Shown piece after piece: positions 54,682-61,137 of a stretch of DNA of 64,000 bases; position 1 is the first letter of the stretch; each line of letters starts with the position of its first letter. Source of the DNA: Sphingobacteriales bacterium TSM_CSM (GTDB lineage Bacteria > Bacteroidota > Bacteroidia > Chitinophagales > UBA2359); contig MTCR01000123.1 of assembly GCA_002212725.1 (NCBI GenBank), positions 1 to 64,000 of the forward strand, read 5' to 3'. Below the pieces are notes generated by a model. That model worked only from the letters and a program-made list of their open reading frames with translations, searched no databases and was not told the origin of the DNA. Both the position numbers and the translations under genes were made by a program.

Positions 54682-55092
54682 TTACCGCCCAAAAACATGA
54701 ATAGTGGCCTTTTTATTAGACCGGTTATCGGTATCGTACCAAAAACTGATGTCTTTAATGTAGCGTTCGCCTCCTTTCAGGTCAACAAGCCGGCTTTCGC
54801 TGCCTTTACCAAAATTATGGCGCAGTTCAATTTCGTCTTTATCGCCGTTGCCGTATTCAACAACCATGCGATGCATATCAAGACTTCCGCCCGTAACGGT
54901 AATTTTCAGTTTTTTAAAGGTGCCTTCGTGTTTTCCTACATGAATTACATCGTGGTCAATGGCATAGTTTACCTTTTTGGAGCCTAGTTTTTGCCAGCCG
55001 CCGGTGGGCGGGGCAGTATTTATAACCGCAGAAAAGCCAAAAGCAGCACAGGCAGCAGTCAGCACAACAAACAATACAAAGAACTTTTTCAT
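54682..55092 (-). CDS. DUF2541-like exported protein
   Basis: 136 residues with a signal peptide (about 1-20). The mature beta-sandwich domain reads WQKLGSKKVNYAIDHDVIHVG, then FKKLKITVTGGSLDMHRMVV, VDLKGGERYIKDISFWYDT and ends KATIHVFGR. This pattern recurs in DUF2541-type proteins of many Gram-negatives. Function unknown. Convergent with the aminopeptidase gene. Confidence 0.75.
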   Translation of the reverse strand: MKKFFVLFVVLTAACAAFGFSAVINTAPPTGGWQKLGSKKVNYAIDHDVIHVGKHEGTFKKLKITVTGGSLDMHRMVVEYGNGDKDEIELRHNFGKGSESRLVDLKGGERYIKDISFWYDTDNRSNKKATIHVFGR

Positions 55093-55320
55093 GGTTAAAC
55101 AAATAAGCGGTTAAATAAAATGGGGTAAAAGTGTGGTTAAACACACTGCTGTTCTGCAGCGTTATTGAACAGCATTTCAGTACAAATATACATAACCCGG
55201 TTAAATATTTTGCTTTTGTTGCAGTTTTTTTACCGCCGGATATTGCAGGGTGCTGAAAGGCGCTTTCGCCAAAATAACACATCATTTGCGCTGCAAACAA
55301 AAAAAATAGCCATAAATTAA

Positions 55321-55328
55321 TACCTTTG
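55321..55328 (+). promoter_or_regulatory. Probable minus-7 promoter element for the exonuclease gene
   Basis: TACCTTTG, exact TAnnTTTG match 29 bp before ATG 55358. The minus-33 element is not clear. Confidence 0.4.
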
Positions 55329-55357
55329 CAGCAGTAACAACCATTAGTTTTACCGGC

Positions 55358-56749
55358 ATGTATGCTATTGTAGATGTAGAAACCACCGGCGGAAGCGCAA
55401 AAACCGACCGCATTGCCGAAATTGCCATTTACCGTTATGATGGCGAGCGCATTGTGGATTCGTTTGTAAGCCTTATTAACCCCGAAGTGAAAATGCCGCC
55501 CTTTGTAAGCAAACTTACCGGTATTACCAACGCCATGCTGCAAGATGCCCCGCGGTTTGCCGAAGTTGCCGAACGCATAGCACAAATAACCCACGATGCT
55601 GTATTTGTAGCCCACAACGTAGATTTTGACTATGCTTATGTGCGCGCCGAATTTAAACGGCTGGGGCATGTTTTTGAACGCCGGCGGCTTTGCACCGTTA
55701 ACCTGTCGAGGCATATTTTGCCCGGTTTTCAGTCATACAGCCTGGGCAACCTTTGCCGCGACCTGCAAATACCCCTGCACGACCGGCACCGTGCCGGCGG
55801 CGATGCCCTGGCAACCACCTACCTGTTTGAACTGCTCCTTAAATCGGACAAAGAACTGGTAATTCAGCAAAATTTAGACAAATCAAATCTTTATAAGTTA
55901 CTGCCGCCCGGCCTGCCATCGCAAACCGTAGAGCATTTACCCGAAGAAACAGGCGTATTTTACTTTCATGACCAAAGCGGAAAGGTTATGTTTGTGGGTA
56001 AAAGCGCCGATATGAAACGCCGCATATTGCACTACCTGCAACCTGCTGCCGGCTCAAAAGGCAAACACCAGAAAATGGTGCTGAAAACCCACCATATTTC
56101 TTACCAGGAAACCGGCAGCGAACTCATTGCCCAGTTGCTTGAAATGTATGAAATAAGTAAACTGAAACCGGCTTATAACCGCGAAACAGCCGCCCGTAAA
56201 CACCGGTTTGGCATTTACAGGTTCAGCAATGCCGGCGGATACTGGTGCCTGCAGGTGAAAAAACTTACCAAAGCCATGCCGCTTATTGGTTTTGCAAAGG
56301 AAGAATATGCCCATAAATCGCTGCAAAAAAAAGCCGAAGAATTTGCCCTGTGTTTCCGCCTGTGCGGGCTTGAACCCAATGAACAACCTGCCGGCGAATG
56401 TACAAACTACCTGCTCAAAAAATGTAAAGGCGCCTGCCTTGGAACCGAAAAAACAACCGCCTACAACGAGCGGGTTAAAAAGGCTGTAAGCGAATGGGAA
56501 TTGCCCGCCGACAACTTTTTTATATTGGGCGAAGGACGCACCAATACCGAAAAATCGGTTGTGCAAATAGAAAGCGCGCGTTTTGTGGGCTTTGGGTTTT
56601 ATGAACCCGAATTTGTGCAAAATGAAGCAGATATTAAAAACTGTATTAAACCTGTTGCACTTGCAAATCAAACCGAAGCCATGAAACTGGTGAAAGCGTA
56701 CCTTAAAAATAACCGCTTAGATAAGATTTTGCGCTATCAAAACAGCTGA
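55358..56749 (+). CDS. DnaQ-like exonuclease fused to GIY-YIG (UvrC/Cho-like) nuclease
   Basis: 463 residues. The N-terminal 3'-5' exonuclease (about 1-170) has ExoI IVDVETTGG (Asp6, Glu8), ExoII VFVAHNVDFDYAYV and ExoIII HRAGGDALAT. Behind it a GIY-YIG domain (about 195-285) begins TGVFYFHDQSGKVMFVGKSADMKRRI, in which the canonical GIY reads GVF and YVG reads FVG. The rest (about 285-463) resembles the UvrC/Cho middle region. This fusion occurs in several bacteria and is linked to DNA repair or proofreading. It is followed 6 bp later by the truncated GGCT gene. Confidence 0.9.
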   Translation: MYAIVDVETTGGSAKTDRIAEIAIYRYDGERIVDSFVSLINPEVKMPPFVSKLTGITNAMLQDAPRFAEVAERIAQITHDAVFVAHNVDFDYAYVRAEFKRLGHVFERRRLCTVNLSRHILPGFQSYSLGNLCRDLQIPLHDRHRAGGDALATTYLFELLLKSDKELVIQQNLDKSNLYKLLPPGLPSQTVEHLPEETGVFYFHDQSGKVMFVGKSADMKRRILHYLQPAAGSKGKHQKMVLKTHHISYQETGSELIAQLLEMYEISKLKPAYNRETAARKHRFGIYRFSNAGGYWCLQVKKLTKAMPLIGFAKEEYAHKSLQKKAEEFALCFRLCGLEPNEQPAGECTNYLLKKCKGACLGTEKTTAYNERVKKAVSEWELPADNFFILGEGRTNTEKSVVQIESARFVGFGFYEPEFVQNEADIKNCIKPVALANQTEAMKLVKAYLKNNRLDKILRYQNS

Positions 56750-56755
56750 TTTACC

Positions 56756-57160
56756 ATGCAACAGCCGGCACAATACCTGTTTGTATATGGCACTTTAATG
56801 AGCACATTTACCAACCCGGCGGCAAAGTACCTGCAACAATCGGCCGCTTTTGTAGCTAAAGCCGCCACCTGCGGCCTGCTGTATGATGTAGGCCGCTACC
56901 CCGCTTTTATTGCCACGCCCAACTGCACACAACAGGTTTATGGCGAATTGTGGGCGCTGCCGCCTAATCCGCAACCCCTGCCACTGCCGTTGCCGGTGTC
57001 CCCACAGGCAACCCCGCGGCCCATAGAAAAGGGGTGTTATTTTCAATGGGCGGAGGGTGGAGTTGTTTGTGGGGACACAAACAACGGCAAGTTTATATAT
57101 GTTCATTGCCACTGCCGTTTCCGGACCAGGCAAACCCGCTTGTGTGCGGTGGTGCTATAA
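56756..57160 (+). pseudogene. Truncated gamma-glutamylcyclotransferase-like (AIG2) gene interrupted by a repeat element
   Basis: The first about 73 residues read as a GGCT/AIG2 protein: YLFVYGTLMSTFTNPAAKYL, GLLYDVGRYPAFIATPN and VYGELWAL. At that point the family normally continues with the LDxYEG catalytic Glu segment, but here the frame runs into PPNPQPLPLPLPVSP and then into the dispersed element that also occurs at 60856-60947. The last 60 residues are translated repeat, and the catalytic Glu is missing, so the gene is probably inactive. It lies 6 bp after the exonuclease fusion gene. Confidence 0.75.
57015..57124 (+). repeat. Dispersed element with GTTGTTTGTG hairpin, copy A
   Basis: Starts CGCGGCCCATAGAAAAGGGG and ends CACTGCCGTTTCCGG, with a perfect 10-bp hairpin GTTGTTTGTG-GGGA-CACAAACAAC at 57062-57085. 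The same element is present at 60856-60947; copy A has an extra stretch of about 18 bp near 57036-57053. Confidence 0.85.
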
Positions 57161-57198
57161 AAATCCAATTTGGATTTTGAGAAATAAATAAAAAAGTT

Positions 57199-57230
57199 GT
57201 TGAATTTTGGAACCGGATAGCGTACTTTTG
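57199..57230 (+). promoter_or_regulatory. Probable Bacteroidota-type promoter for the 76-residue gene
   Basis: Minus-7 TACTTTTG (57223-57230) is an exact TAnnTTTG, and GTTG at 57199-57202 is placed 20 bp upstream as a minus-33 element. The start codon is 112 bp further on, so the 5' leader is long. Confidence 0.55.
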
Positions 57231-57342
57231 CATTTAGTTTTTAGCAAGCATAAATACAAGCTGCTTGAACAAGGTAAAACCTTGTTTGTCCGTATAAAAT
57301 AATACCTTTTTATTCTCTAACCCACTTAACAAACTTACTGCC

Positions 57343-57573
57343 ATGCCATCAACTTGGACAATCGTGAAAGTAGCATACTATGGTGCAAAAATCTTGTACA
57401 GATTAAATCAATTAGAACAAGTAAGAGAAGTACAACTAAAAGCCGAAGTGGAACAAAAAGTTAAAGCCGGCTGGAGCCGCGAAGGTGCCGAGGCATCTGT
57501 ACTTTGGGAAAACGGTATCATAGACGATGATGAGTTTCAGGCTTTAATGAAAGCGTTGAACTTTGATTTCTAA
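57343..57573 (+). CDS. Small helical protein of unknown function (76 aa)
   Basis: 76 residues, highly charged, almost certainly alpha-helical: VAYYGAKILYRLNQLEQVRE, then VEQKVKAGWSREGAEASVLW and GIIDDDEFQALMKALNFDF. No signal or membrane segment, no family recognised. It has its own promoter-like element and ends directly in a hairpin (57572-57604) that may serve as its terminator. A 16-bp direct repeat (AAAAATCCAATTTGGA, 57159-57174 and 57661-57676) flanks it. It precedes the variable FGE-domain gene in the same direction and may be its partner. Confidence 0.65.
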   Translation: MPSTWTIVKVAYYGAKILYRLNQLEQVREVQLKAEVEQKVKAGWSREGAEASVLWENGIIDDDEFQALMKALNFDF

Positions 57574-57604
57574 ACCTTATAGGTTTTAAAAACCTATAAG
57601 GTTT
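57572..57604. repeat. AAACCTTATAGGTTT palindrome P1
   Basis: 15-bp arms AAACCTTATAGGTTT (57572-57586) and AAACCTATAAGGTTT (57590-57604), 3-nt loop. The left arm overlaps the stop codon of the 76-residue gene. Confidence 0.92.
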
Positions 57605-57795
57605 GTACGCACCGCACAGTTTGCACCGGCAACCCCGAGATTATGCAAATAAAGAAAATTAAAAATCCAATTTGGAATCCAACCCGGATAAAAACTAACC
57701 CCAAAGCCTTTGCGTTTTTGTAAGTACTATTGATTGATTTTCGGCTGCCGCCGCCACCCCTGCAAAATCTTTTAAAACCACCAAAACATAAAAAT

Positions 57796-57942
57796 ATGCC
57801 AAACGAAAACAATCTTCAAAATAACAACAGCAACTCAGAAATCGGCACTTTTGATACCGATGCCATTGCCAGTGTACCTAAACTGACCTACAACAACAAC
57901 AAGTTTATACCGCTTCACGATGTATTTCAGGGAAGCCATTAA
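57796..57942 (+). CDS. Upstream 48-residue fragment, in frame with the FGE-domain gene
   Basis: ATG 57796 opens MPNENNLQNNNSNSEIGTFD and runs to a TAA at 57940-57942. The same frame continues without another stop into the next gene (KDKPYSQRRYGYFPLIIPQN after the TAA). The fragment therefore is probably the real N-terminus of the large protein, separated from it by one nonsense codon; the alternative is a separate small peptide. Mutation, assembly error or readthrough cannot be told apart. Confidence 0.5.
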   Translation: MPNENNLQNNNSNSEIGTFDTDAIASVPKLTYNNNKFIPLHDVFQGSH

Positions 57943-57984
57943 AAGGATAAACCCTACAGTCAGCGCCGATATGGGTATTTTCCT

Positions 57985-59862
57985 TTGATTATTCCGCAAA
58001 ACGACAACGGCAAGTATAAAATTGATAGCCGCCCCTCGCGTACAGACCCCGAAAAAAAAGTGCGCATAGAAGTTCACATTGTTTTGGAGGACGAAGATTT
58101 TCGCACAAGGGTTTTTGAGAAGATTAAAGAAAATGCCACACAAGATTCAAACGAAGCAAAGTTTGGCATAGGCGGTTTAGACAAAAACAATGTGCGAGTG
58201 CGCCCGGTTTATGATTTTACGTTTGTTACGTTTGATCACGACGGTGTTGAATATCCCTTAGTAGTTACCGAAACGCGCAATTTCCTGCCCAACACACAAG
58301 GACATGCCACTGTTACGCTATACGTTGAGGTGGACAAAAAAAATGCAGAAGACATTTTGCAAAACCCCGAACAGATTGTTATTAAGTGTTCGTATGAGCA
58401 AGCTATTGTGCAGCAAGACCGCAGTACCAATATTGTAAGTATAGGCGATATAACAAAATCGGGCATTTATGCCGACCTGAAACAGCAGGCAACCGGCAAG
58501 CTGATTAAACGAAACGATATACGCAAACTGCTCAGTACGCTTGCAACCAACATAACTGTTTACTCCGAAACTGACCGCCCCGAAGGCAATTTGCCTGCTA
58601 TGGAGGGTTTAATAAACCGCATAGTTGCTATTTTTGAACAGCGCAGCCAAACCATGTACGAAAGTACCCAAGCATTTTTAAACAGCAAAATATTGAGCGA
58701 CAAGGACTTTCAGGCTGATGTGTTGACGGGCGAGGTACACAAAACCGAAGATACCAATAAGGTAAATAACGAGTTCAACAGCAAAACAGCCGGCAGTAGC
58801 GGAAAAGGTATATTACATACCTTTACAAGTGTGCTTAATCCTGTTAATATGGTAAAAAATGCTGTATCGGGCATTATAGGAAATGACACAAACAGCAACA
58901 GTCAAGACACAAGCCTGAAAAACACTATAGAAAACACTACCAAACGCGAAAACTCCTGGACAGGCGAAAAAATATCGCCCAAAGATGTTGTATTGGTAAC
59001 CGACTTGCTCAATGCTATGGAGCAAAACATAAGCCTAAGTTATAACGGCGTTGTAAACAACCGCACTACTAACTGTGTTGAACACATCATTGCTTTTAAA
59101 AACTTTGATTATACCCCCGCAAAAGTAGCCGCCTCCGCCGAAGCCCCACCACCCCCACCACCCCCTGCACTGCTTACAGAAACCGCCGAAGACATTAATG
59201 TAGTATTAGTGCGTGTAGAGGGCGGCACCTTTAAAATGGGCGGGCAAGACAACGAAGCGAGCGACAGCGAAAAACCCGTACATGAGGTAGAGTTAGATAC
59301 GTTTTATATGGGCAAGTACCCCATAACGCAGGCGCAGTACCGCAAACTCATGGGCAGTAACCCCAGCCATTTTAGGGGCGATGACTTGCCGGTAGAACAG
59401 GTAAGTTGGGAAGATGCGAAAGCATTTTGTGCCAAATTGACTGAAAAATCCGGGAGGATATACCGCCTGCCCACCGAAGCGGAGTGGGAGTATGCCGCCC
59501 GCGGTGGCAACAAAAGCCGCGGCTACAAATACGCCGGCAGCAACGATTTAGATGAAGTAGCATGGTATAGCGGCAATAGCGCCGATTCAAGCAGAAGTGT
59601 GGGGAAAAGGAAAGCCAACGAACTGGGCATACATGATATGAGTGGCAATGTATGGGAGTGGTGCCAGGATTGGTATGATAGCGCTTACTACAAAAACAGC
59701 CCAAGGAAAAACCCCAAAGGTCCGGCATCGGGTTCCTTCCGCGTGTTGCGCGGCGGTAGTTGGGGCAACAGCGCCGTTTGCTGCCGGGTGGCGATTCGGG
59801 ACTACGGCACCCCCACTAGCCGTAACGGCTACAGCGGCTTCCGCGTGGTGCTTGTCCCATAG
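57985..59862 (+). CDS. Protein with C-terminal FGE-sulfatase (SUMF1, C-type-lectin-fold) domain and variable-region-like end
   Basis: 625 residues from a TTG at 57985; no ATG start is near, and the frame is open upstream to the TAA at 57940. Residues 1-390 are a domain I do not recognise, mixed alpha/beta (TRNFLPNTQGHATVTLYVEV, IGDITKSGIYADLKQQATGK). A linker with seven prolines (about 390-397) follows, then an FGE-sulfatase domain (about 408-625): VEGGTFKMGG, MGKYPITQAQYRKLMG, LPVEQVSWEDAKAFC, YRLPTEAEWEYAARGG, MSGNVWEWCQDWYD, VLRGGSWG, and the final GFRVVLVP. In many bacteria this fold is used as a ligand-binding scaffold rather than a true formylglycine enzyme. The last 45 residues look like a retroelement-diversified tract (see the separate entry). 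Confidence 0.82.
   Translation: MIIPQNDNGKYKIDSRPSRTDPEKKVRIEVHIVLEDEDFRTRVFEKIKENATQDSNEAKFGIGGLDKNNVRVRPVYDFTFVTFDHDGVEYPLVVTETRNFLPNTQGHATVTLYVEVDKKNAEDILQNPEQIVIKCSYEQAIVQQDRSTNIVSIGDITKSGIYADLKQQATGKLIKRNDIRKLLSTLATNITVYSETDRPEGNLPAMEGLINRIVAIFEQRSQTMYESTQAFLNSKILSDKDFQADVLTGEVHKTEDTNKVNNEFNSKTAGSSGKGILHTFTSVLNPVNMVKNAVSGIIGNDTNSNSQDTSLKNTIENTTKRENSWTGEKISPKDVVLVTDLLNAMEQNISLSYNGVVNNRTTNCVEHIIAFKNFDYTPAKVAASAEAPPPPPPPALLTETAEDINVVLVRVEGGTFKMGGQDNEASDSEKPVHEVELDTFYMGKYPITQAQYRKLMGSNPSHFRGDDLPVEQVSWEDAKAFCAKLTEKSGRIYRLPTEAEWEYAARGGNKSRGYKYAGSNDLDEVAWYSGNSADSSRSVGKRKANELGIHDMSGNVWEWCQDWYDSAYYKNSPRKNPKGPASGSFRVLRGGSWGNSAVCCRVAIRDYGTPTSRNGYSGFRVVLVP
59764..59835 (+). other. Candidate diversity-generating-retroelement variable region (VR)
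   Basis: In this stretch the FGE consensus has Asn-rich positions (NNNA-NN-CRVA-N-R-NNNN-P-NN-R-NNNN-GF). Here 16 codons at those positions read GGC AAC AGC, GTT TGC, ATT, GAC TAC GGC ACC, ACT AGC, AAC GGC TAC AGC, all of the form NNY, as expected if a template had AAY and the adenines were randomised. The intervening codons (GCC, TGC, CGG, GTG, GCG, CGG, CCC, CGT, GGC, TTC) contain no adenine. A 6-bp hairpin CCATAG-TTG-CTATGG spans the stop codon (59857-59871). No template repeat or reverse transcriptase is visible in the window. Confidence 0.6.
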
Positions 59863-59914
59863 TTGCTATGGTTTGCTTTTCCGGTTTTTTCCTTGCAGCT
59901 AAGGGGGGTGGCAA

Positions 59915-59938
59915 GTTGTTTGTGGGACACAAAACAAC
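59915..59938. repeat. GTTGTTTGTG hairpin, copy H2
   Basis: GTTGTTTGTG-GGA-CACAAAACAAC, the same palindrome as in the elements at 57015 and 60856, with one extra A in the right arm; the flanking sequence is not shared. Confidence 0.8.
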
Positions 59939-59944
59939 GGCAGA

Positions 59945-60016
59945 GTTTGCCTCAAAAAAAGCAAAGCAAAACGCAAAGCGGTAGCGGCGTTTGCGTGCTT
60001 TTTTTGAAAGGCAAAC
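59945..60016. repeat. Long imperfect inverted repeat
   Basis: Outer arms GTTTGCCTCAAAAAAAGCA (59945-59963) and TGCTTTTTTTGAAAGGCAAAC (59996-60016, cited in part as its arms) pair with two mismatches, and an inner ACGCAAA/TTTGCGT stem (59971-59977, 59990-59996) continues the hairpin. It is unrelated to the AAACCTTATAGG palindromes. Confidence 0.75.
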
Positions 60017-60034
60017 GATATAGGGCAAGTTAAA

Positions 60035-60060
60035 CTCCGCCGAAAGGCGGAGCGAAATTT
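60035..60060 (+). terminator. GC-rich hairpin with GAAA tetraloop and T-run
   Basis: CTCCGCC-GAAA-GGCGGAG (60035-60052) is followed by CGAAATTTTTTT, which fits a Rho-independent terminator for the FGE-domain gene. Confidence 0.7.
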
Positions 60061-60081
60061 TTTTAAAAACGGGTTGTGATT

Positions 60082-60114
60082 AAACCTTATAGGTTTGCAA
60101 AACCTATAAGGTTT
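60082..60114. repeat. AAACCTTATAGGTTT palindrome P2
   Basis: Perfect 15-bp arms (60082-60096 and 60100-60114) with a GCA loop. A further single arm (P3) lies at 60203-60217, 11 bp before the transposase start, preceded by a partial AAACCTTAT. Confidence 0.92.
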
Positions 60115-60228
60115 GAAAGGAATGTGAGGTGATTTTTTGTTTTTTTACGCGAGAGATTTTTTTAATTTTGCTGTTTCAAATTTTATATTCATCAAACCTT
60201 ATAAACCTTATAGGTTTGAACGGAAACT

Positions 60229-60801
60229 ATGCCACTATACCGCGATAAATTTTACCCCAACACTTACTACCACGTATGGAACCATGCGGTAGGTACCGAT
60301 TTGTTGTTTAGGTCTGACGATAATTACCGGTTTTTCTTGACAAGATATGCGCATTACATAGCGCAGGTGGTAGATACACATGCCTACTGTTTAATGCCCA
60401 ATCATTTTCATTTTCTCATACATATACCAGATGAGGAGCAACTGCGCCGCTTTGCAGAAACAGAGGGTTTACCATTCAAAAATACGCATCAGTTTGTAAT
60501 GCAGCGTTTTTCCAACATGAGCAACAGTTACGCAAAAGCTTTCAATAAGCAACGAGACAGACAAGGGGCATTGTTGGTAGATTACCTGAAACGGCAAGCT
60601 GTATCTGCTGCCGAGTACTACGCTAACTTAATACCCTACATACACAACAACCCCGTAAAAGACGGTTTTGTAAAACACCCCGAAGATTGGGTTTACAGTT
60701 CTTTTAACGCAATTTTGTCAGAAAAACCCTCTTTGCTCAATCGGTCAGATGTGCTGAAATGGTATGGCAACAGGGAAGGATTTTTAAAATCGCATTTTTA
60801 A
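60229..60801 (+). CDS. REP-associated tyrosine transposase (RAYT, Y1 HUH type)
   Basis: 190 residues. The HUH motif is in MPNHFHFLIHI (His59, His61) and the likely catalytic tyrosine is Tyr137 in LIPYIHNNPVKDG. The start YHVWNHAV fits the IS200-like RAYT group, which is domesticated single-copy transposase acting on palindromic REP sequences rather than forming an IS with fixed ends. It is surrounded by hairpins P2-P5, its likely substrates. The length is normal and the frame intact, so it may be functional. Confidence 0.9.
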   Translation: MPLYRDKFYPNTYYHVWNHAVGTDLLFRSDDNYRFFLTRYAHYIAQVVDTHAYCLMPNHFHFLIHIPDEEQLRRFAETEGLPFKNTHQFVMQRFSNMSNSYAKAFNKQRDRQGALLVDYLKRQAVSAAEYYANLIPYIHNNPVKDGFVKHPEDWVYSSFNAILSEKPSLLNRSDVLKWYGNREGFLKSHF

Positions 60802-60809
60802 TGCCGTAA

Positions 60810-60842
60810 AAACCTTATAGGTTTTCAAAACCTATAAGGTTT
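60810..60842. repeat. AAACCTTATAGGTTT palindrome P4
   Basis: Perfect 15-bp arms (60810-60824 and 60828-60842), loop TCA, 8 bp after the transposase stop. Confidence 0.92.
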
Positions 60843-60855
60843 AAAACAGTAATAC

Positions 60856-60947
60856 CGCGGCCGATAGAAAAGGGGGTGGGTGGAGTTGTTTGTGGGGACA
60901 CAAACAACGTCGAGTTTATATATGTTCATTACCACTGCCGTTTCCGG
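60856..60947 (+). repeat. Dispersed element with GTTGTTTGTG hairpin, copy B
   Basis: Matches 57015-57124 from CGCGGCC to CCGTTTCCGG, minus about 18 bp; the hairpin is at 60885-60908 with a GGGA loop. Downstream GTGTCCCCACCGGCAACCC resembles the sequence just before copy A near 56995-57014. Confidence 0.85.
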
Positions 60948-61082
60948 TGTCCCCACCGGCAACCCTCCGGCACAGGCAGGCAACTACCGGCCTGGACTTA
61001 TGTTTACAACCGCAGTATAAAAAAATTATTGTGTATTGCTTCGGGCGATTATTTGCTGTATCTTGCCAACAAAAATGATTTT

Positions 61083-61115
61083 AAACCTCATAGGTTTTTA
61101 AAACCTATGAGGTTT
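61083..61115. repeat. Palindrome P5 with compensatory change
   Basis: AAACCTCATAGGTTT (61083-61097) and AAACCTATGAGGTTT (61101-61115): the same hairpin as P1, P2 and P4 but with T to C in the left arm and the matching A to G in the right arm. Confidence 0.92.
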
Positions 61116-61137
61116 GTAACCCAACCTCCTTCCTGTA

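Larger units (their letters stand above)
59863..60228. other. Intergenic region rich in hairpins, 366 bp
   Basis: It contains hairpin copy H2 (59915-59938), a long imperfect inverted repeat (59945-60016), a GAAA-loop hairpin (60035-60052) followed by a T-run, palindrome P2 (60082-60114) and a half palindrome P3 (60203-60217) just before the transposase gene. No coding frame looks real. Confidence 0.7.
60802..61137. other. Intergenic region made of repeats, 336 bp
   Basis: Palindrome P4 (60810-60842), dispersed element copy B (60856-60947) and palindrome P5 (61083-61115) fill it. Short frames here are translated repeat. Confidence 0.7.

Noticed and set aside
54956-55714. 252-codon minus-strand frame
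   Set aside because: Overlaps the DUF2541-like gene and the start of the exonuclease gene, with no domain of its own.
57572-61115. CRISPR-like array of the AAACCTTATAGGTTT units
   Set aside because: The units are hairpins at irregular distances with genes between them, there are no equal-length spacers and no cas genes.
59863-61137. Template repeat and reverse transcriptase for the candidate variable region
   Set aside because: I looked for an A-rich copy of 59740-59860 and for a reverse-transcriptase gene next to it and saw neither; the neighbouring gene is a HUH transposase.
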